This document shows, in pieces, positions 59,711-64,000 of a DNA stretch of 64,000 nucleotides. How positions within the stretch are numbered: position 1 is the first letter of the stretch; each line of letters opens with the position of its first letter. Below the pieces are notes generated by a model. The model saw nothing but the letters and a program-made list of their open reading frames with translations, was not told the DNA's origin and searched no databases. The DNA is taken from contig NZ_JANXMI010000134.1 of NCBI RefSeq assembly GCF_025354735.1, positions 1-64,000 of the forward strand. Reading direction: 5' to 3'. This DNA comes from Rugamonas sp. Lineage in GTDB: Bacteria > Pseudomonadota > Gammaproteobacteria > Burkholderiales > Burkholderiaceae_D. The translations under genes were made by a program, and so were the position numbers.

Positions 59711-62143
59711 ATGGCATTCGAATTCAAAGCACGAGTTTTACTCGAACTAGGAGCAGAGCTAATCAGCTCCGACGCGGTTGCAATTTATGAGCTGGTCAAA
59801 AACTCGCTGGACGCAGATGCCACTATCGTGCGGATTAGTGTTGACATTGCTATGCAGTATTCGACGTGGCAGCAGTTGACAGATTTGTTGCATGGGCAGA
59901 TACATCTGCGAGACCTATCCAAACCCGGCGATTTTTCGATTGAAGAGTTCAACAACGAAATTTCCATGCACCTCGACCCGTCGGCCGCGGCGCCATCAAT
60001 TGAATGCTTCAAGGCGGCTTACGGGCAGCCAAAATCGTTTGAAGAGGCGATTTTCAATCTGTCCTTAGCGTATGAGAAATCGAACAAGATTTCTGTCCAA
60101 GACAATGGTCGCGGGATGTCGTTCGCAGAACTGAAATCAAACTATTTGACAGTCGGCACGCCGGAGAGATTAAAGGCGAAACAAGATGCCATCGCCTTGA
60201 CTCTCGGATCGACTCCACGTCTTCAATATACAAAGACAGATGCCAAACTGCCACTGGGCGAAAAAGGTATTGGGCGCTTATCCGCCATGCGAATCGGTCA
60301 TTGCATAACCGTGCAGTCTAAGGGACTTAACGAAAATAATTGGAACTTTCTTGAGCTCGACTGGCGACCTGCGTTTAATGATCCTACCTTAAACGCGGAT
60401 GCGCCTGAGCTGGACTTCCAACCTCGCGCTGCAACTTGCGCTTCAACTGACGTGGACAAAACGGGTACCAGCATCTTTATTTCTGACTTGCAGTCAGACT
60501 GGTCGCGCGAAAAAATTCAACGGATTGCCAACAGCGATTTGGCGAAATTAGCGGACCCTTTCGCAAAGGCAAGAGCTAACAAATTTATGGAAGTGGTCTA
60601 CCAAGGCACTTCTATTTCCGTGCCAACACTGGACCCTGAGCCTCTTGGTCACGCTGATGCGATCGTTGAAGCCACGTTTAGATATGAAGCTAACGGTGCA
60701 CCGAAACTCGCGGTACACATCAATTACCTCACACACAAGAAGGAAAGGACTCTCCACATTGAAGGTGATCATCTTCGGGCTTGCGTTCGTGAGGAAATGG
60801 GCACGAAGAAGAATGCAAAGCCGAAGTTTCAAGTTGATGGCGAAATTGTAGCCCGCGCATTGGAGCACCTTGGCCCATGGGATCTAAAGTTTTATTGGTT
60901 CAACCGCGGAAGAATTCAACGCAACCAGCGTGAGATCTATGACACTCAGGTTAAAGGCTTCTTGGAACAGTGGGCCGGTGGATTCCTTGTGTATCGTGAT
61001 GGGTATCGGGTTTACCCCTATGGTGAACGAAAAGACGATTGGCTCGACTTGGACCGTAAGGCGTTGGCGTCGAGTGCATATAAGTTGAATCGAGCCCAGA
61101 TCGTAGGATATCTCCGGTTTTCGTCAATTGCGAATCCGATGTTACTTGATCAGACGAACCGAGAAGGGTTCCGAGACTCAACTGATAAGGAGGCGCTTCG
61201 TCGGCTGCTTAGGTGCATTACTGCCGGCTTCGTCCGACAATTTCTTGAAGAGGTTGATCGGGACGTTGAGCAACCGATTGAAGAGGTAAAACTGCTCGTT
61301 AGTGAGCGGATTTCGACCTCAAAGGGGTTGGCAATTGAGAGTTTGAAACGTATTCAAAGCGGAGCTCCCTCGGAATCCAAAAATGTCGCAACTGTAATGC
61401 ATCACTTGGAAGAGGTCAGCGATGCGTGGGAGCGCGCGAAATTACGGATCGAGAGCTTTGACAAAGAGATTGAGGGTTTTATTCATTTGGCTGGCGTTGG
61501 GCTAATGCTCGAATTCATAGCGCATGAGTTAGCGAGAGTCACGCAGGACACCCTAAGGGCAGTTGTATCAGGAAAAATGTCGCCACAAGCGGTAGAAGCC
61601 CAACTGAAGACGCTCGAAAAGCGACTTCGCATATTGGATGAACTCAGCATTCCTGGTCGTCAAATTCGTCAGCAAAACAGCATCTTAGAAATTGCCCAAC
61701 TTCTCGTAGACTTCCATCAATCGAAGGCCGCCCGAATGGGAATTCAACTGACGATAGCGCCACTGTTTGAGAAGTCACCGTGGCAAGAAAGAGTCGAGAA
61801 GGGACAAGTTCTTCAGATCTTGGACAACCTTCTGAGTAATGCTTTTTATTGGCTCGACAATAGATTAGATCGATCAGTTACTGGCACAATACACGTCGAA
61901 CTCGATAAGTCTAGACGTGAAGTTCGGGTGACAGACAATGGTCCTGGCATTCCAGATGAGCGCGCCGAGGCAATTTTCGAGAAGTTCATGACTACGAAGC
62001 CACCACGGGAGGGGCGCGGTCTCGGCCTATATATAGCACGGCGATTGGCTGAGGAAAATGATGCGACTTTGGAACTGGCTCCTGCAGATAGCGATGGCAT
62101 GGCGCGCACGTTCGTACTTGCCTTCGGAAAAAAAACCGACTAG
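59711..62143 (+). CDS. Dual-GHKL ATPase: N-terminal MutL/Hsp90-type fold plus C-terminal histidine-kinase-like ATPase
   Basis: N-term ISSDAVAIYELVKNSLDADATIVRI and SVQDNGRGMSFAEL / GEKGIGRLSAMRIG; C-term EFIAHELARV H-box-like, ILDNLLSNAFYWLDN (N box), VTDNGPGIPDERAEAIFEKFMTTKPPREGRGLGLYIARRLAEEN (G boxes). Confidence 0.85.
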   Translation: MAFEFKARVLLELGAELISSDAVAIYELVKNSLDADATIVRISVDIAMQYSTWQQLTDLLHGQIHLRDLSKPGDFSIEEFNNEISMHLDPSAAAPSIECFKAAYGQPKSFEEAIFNLSLAYEKSNKISVQDNGRGMSFAELKSNYLTVGTPERLKAKQDAIALTLGSTPRLQYTKTDAKLPLGEKGIGRLSAMRIGHCITVQSKGLNENNWNFLELDWRPAFNDPTLNADAPELDFQPRAATCASTDVDKTGTSIFISDLQSDWSREKIQRIANSDLAKLADPFAKARANKFMEVVYQGTSISVPTLDPEPLGHADAIVEATFRYEANGAPKLAVHINYLTHKKERTLHIEGDHLRACVREEMGTKKNAKPKFQVDGEIVARALEHLGPWDLKFYWFNRGRIQRNQREIYDTQVKGFLEQWAGGFLVYRDGYRVYPYGERKDDWLDLDRKALASSAYKLNRAQIVGYLRFSSIANPMLLDQTNREGFRDSTDKEALRRLLRCITAGFVRQFLEEVDRDVEQPIEEVKLLVSERISTSKGLAIESLKRIQSGAPSESKNVATVMHHLEEVSDAWERAKLRIESFDKEIEGFIHLAGVGLMLEFIAHELARVTQDTLRAVVSGKMSPQAVEAQLKTLEKRLRILDELSIPGRQIRQQNSILEIAQLLVDFHQSKAARMGIQLTIAPLFEKSPWQERVEKGQVLQILDNLLSNAFYWLDNRLDRSVTGTIHVELDKSRREVRVTDNGPGIPDERAEAIFEKFMTTKPPREGRGLGLYIARRLAEENDATLELAPADSDGMARTFVLAFGKKTD

Positions 62144-62204
62144 TCGGGAAATTGCAGATGCCTCTGCAACGTGTGGATCTGAAGTTCAGAGAAAAGAGGA
62201 AAAC

Positions 62205-64000
62205 TTGTCGCTCATTATTGCAAAAGCAGTCGTTATCGACGATGCGTTTGGCCCACCCGCTTCAGGCGCTATCACTTCTTTAGAAAAAGATGATTGGGGT
62301 GACTTCGTCGCGAAAGACTCAAATGCATTGAGTTCGCTACGTGCCGCATTTGGTGATCTTGTTGATCTATCTGACGACGAAATGATTGTGCGACTCAGTG
62401 GGGAACCGGCCAACCTGCGCAAACTGTGGATCAGCTACAAAAAGAAGGAGCTAGTTGACGCCCAGCTCGGTCGCCTTTTTGACATGGCGAATCAAGCTCT
62501 AATAGCAAAGGCAGATAAGGCGAACACAGTGGTTGACGTGCTAAGCGGTCTGATAGGCGCTCAAAATGTGTCATATTTCGACAGTTACGAGGACGCAGCC
62601 GGAGCGCTCGCGAGTGCTGACCTGGCAGTTGTCGATTTTTATCTCGATAACAACGACGACGAGGCGACAGCTTTGCAGCGGATCGCAGATGCTGCGCCCG
62701 TTCTGATGAAGCCGAAACTCTTGTTCTTTATGTCGTCTGTCGCCTCCCTTGATCTTCAAAAAAAGGTCCGTGGCAAAATTAATCTTCGAACGGCCTTTTT
62801 CGATGTAATGCGGAAAAGCGAAATTACGGCAGACTTTCTAAAAGCGAAGGTTGAAGCGAGACGAAGTTCGTACGAGAGCAACCTCGCACTAGAATCGATA
62901 ATTGATGAGGCGTTGAAGTCTACGAAACAAGCCGTGGAAGAGTTTCAAATAGCCTGTCAAGAATTGGAAGTGCATGATCTGCGGCTATTAGACCTCACTC
63001 GTCTGGACGCTGAGAACGAGTCACTTCAAGAATATTTGACGTGGCTCTTTTCCGAAGCTCTCGCTGCTAAAGCACGCCGTCTTGCCTTACCTAAAATTAT
63101 TCAAAAGTCCATCGCACCGCAGTCCATCGGTTTTTCCGGCCAGGTAGAGCAAGGGCAGATTCTTTTCGACTTGTACTCTGAAGTCGTTTTCGCGCCGCCA
63201 ATAGCTCAAGGAAAACCTATTCGCTTTGGCGAATTGCTTCGTACTGAAGGCGAAGACGAGAGATTTCTTCTTGTTCTTACCCCGGCTTGTGATCTTCAAC
63301 GTTGTGAGCCGACGAAGATGGTGCTGTGCACAACAGCGACCTGCACCGCATACAGTAGTCCGAAATCCTTGGCAAAAGACAAGCTTTTCGGAAAACAGGC
63401 CGACGGTCGATTGTGTCATCTGTTCACAGAACGAAAGAATCCGGAAACTCCCGACTTCATACTTCTTGATTGGCAAGTGGAGAGCGTCGAGACACATACA
63501 GTAAGGGACTTATTAGGGCCCAATTACGAACGAGTTGGTGTCATGAATGAACTTTTCGCTCATGAAGTTAAAGAAGAAGTACTCCGAGCTATTGGGCGTG
63601 TTGGAACTCAAATCGATCCGCCCCCTCCGTTGGCGCTACGGGCAAGTATTCGCTGGAAGAAAAAGGATGGGGCAGACGATGCGGCAGTCACGGCTAGAAT
63701 GCCAACCAACGCTTTCGCCGCAGCGATCCTTACCTACTCTGAACAGAAAGAAAAGCCAAAAAAAGTACCTACGGTCATTCTTTCGGATAATTTTCGCCAA
63801 TGGGTAAAAGATACGGTGACGGCTTCGTTTGAGGGGCAGGAGATTCCGGCGAAGCTGACGAACGCGCTAACGTCCGTGCAGAACGGTATTCAGTTTAAAT
63901 TGAGCAAAACTACGTTCACGTGCAATGAAAACGGCTTGATCATAAAAGTGCTGGAGCCCGGTGAAGACCCAGCCCCCGATCCAAAAGCGTGGCTTGAAAT
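62205..64000 (+). CDS. Receiver-like (response regulator N-terminus) protein of unknown output, truncated by window end; not in supplied ORF track
   Basis: Manual translation from TTG 62205 (AGAGGA RBS) is open to 64000: LSLIIAKAVVIDDAFGPP...ADLAVVDFYLDNNDDEATALQRI...PKLLFFMSSV; acidic pair, phosphoacceptor-like D and S/T in receiver order. Confidence 0.75.
   Translation, partial: MSLIIAKAVVIDDAFGPPASGAITSLEKDDWGDFVAKDSNALSSLRAAFGDLVDLSDDEMIVRLSGEPANLRKLWISYKKKELVDAQLGRLFDMANQALIAKADKANTVVDVLSGLIGAQNVSYFDSYEDAAGALASADLAVVDFYLDNNDDEATALQRIADAAPVLMKPKLLFFMSSVASLDLQKKVRGKINLRTAFFDVMRKSEITADFLKAKVEARRSSYESNLALESIIDEALKSTKQAVEEFQIACQELEVHDLRLLDLTRLDAENESLQEYLTWLFSEALAAKARRLALPKIIQKSIAPQSIGFSGQVEQGQILFDLYSEVVFAPPIAQGKPIRFGELLRTEGEDERFLLVLTPACDLQRCEPTKMVLCTTATCTAYSSPKSLAKDKLFGKQADGRLCHLFTERKNPETPDFILLDWQVESVETHTVRDLLGPNYERVGVMNELFAHEVKEEVLRAIGRVGTQIDPPPPLALRASIRWKKKDGADDAAVTARMPTNAFAAAILTYSEQKEKPKKVPTVILSDNFRQWVKDTVTASFEGQEIPAKLTNALTSVQNGIQFKLSKTTFTCNENGLIIKVLEPGEDPAPDPKAWLE

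Noticed and set aside
1-64000. tRNA and rRNA genes
   Set aside because: No tRNA cloverleaf or rRNA-like segments recognised by eye; would need tRNAscan/Infernal to confirm absence.

Overview
The window looks like a beta-proteobacterial chromosome segment (Oxalobacteraceae/Massilia-like by general appearance; an inference, not tested). About 0.14-29 kb is GC-rich core-like sequence: a FecR/DUF6600-type polyQ protein, a LysE exporter, DUF808, a GGDEF/EAL protein, chemoreceptors, an Fnr-type regulator, a hybrid histidine kinase, an MBL hydrolase, an SPFH/GYF gene cluster, an SDR and a receiver-less CheB. It carries a small Abi_2 (HEPN) island next to a structured-RNA candidate at ~10.4-11.5 kb. 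About 29.4-53 kb is accessory: a RES/Xre toxin-antitoxin pair, a MarR/hydrolase/aldo-keto reductase cluster that includes a single-chain double-MarR protein, an IS66 element nested in an IS5-like element with a visible 8-bp target duplication, a multi-TM patatin-like protein, and a Tn7-like tnsABC + two-tniQ module. About 54.3-64 kb is a compact operon: an AbrB-like protein, DUF4007, a large P-loop ATPase and a DndC/SspD-like PAPS-reductase protein (resembling SspBCD phosphorothioation). These are followed by an unusual protein with two GHKL ATPase modules and a receiver-like protein that runs off the window and is missing from the ORF track. This last assembly is the best candidate for an under-described defence system.
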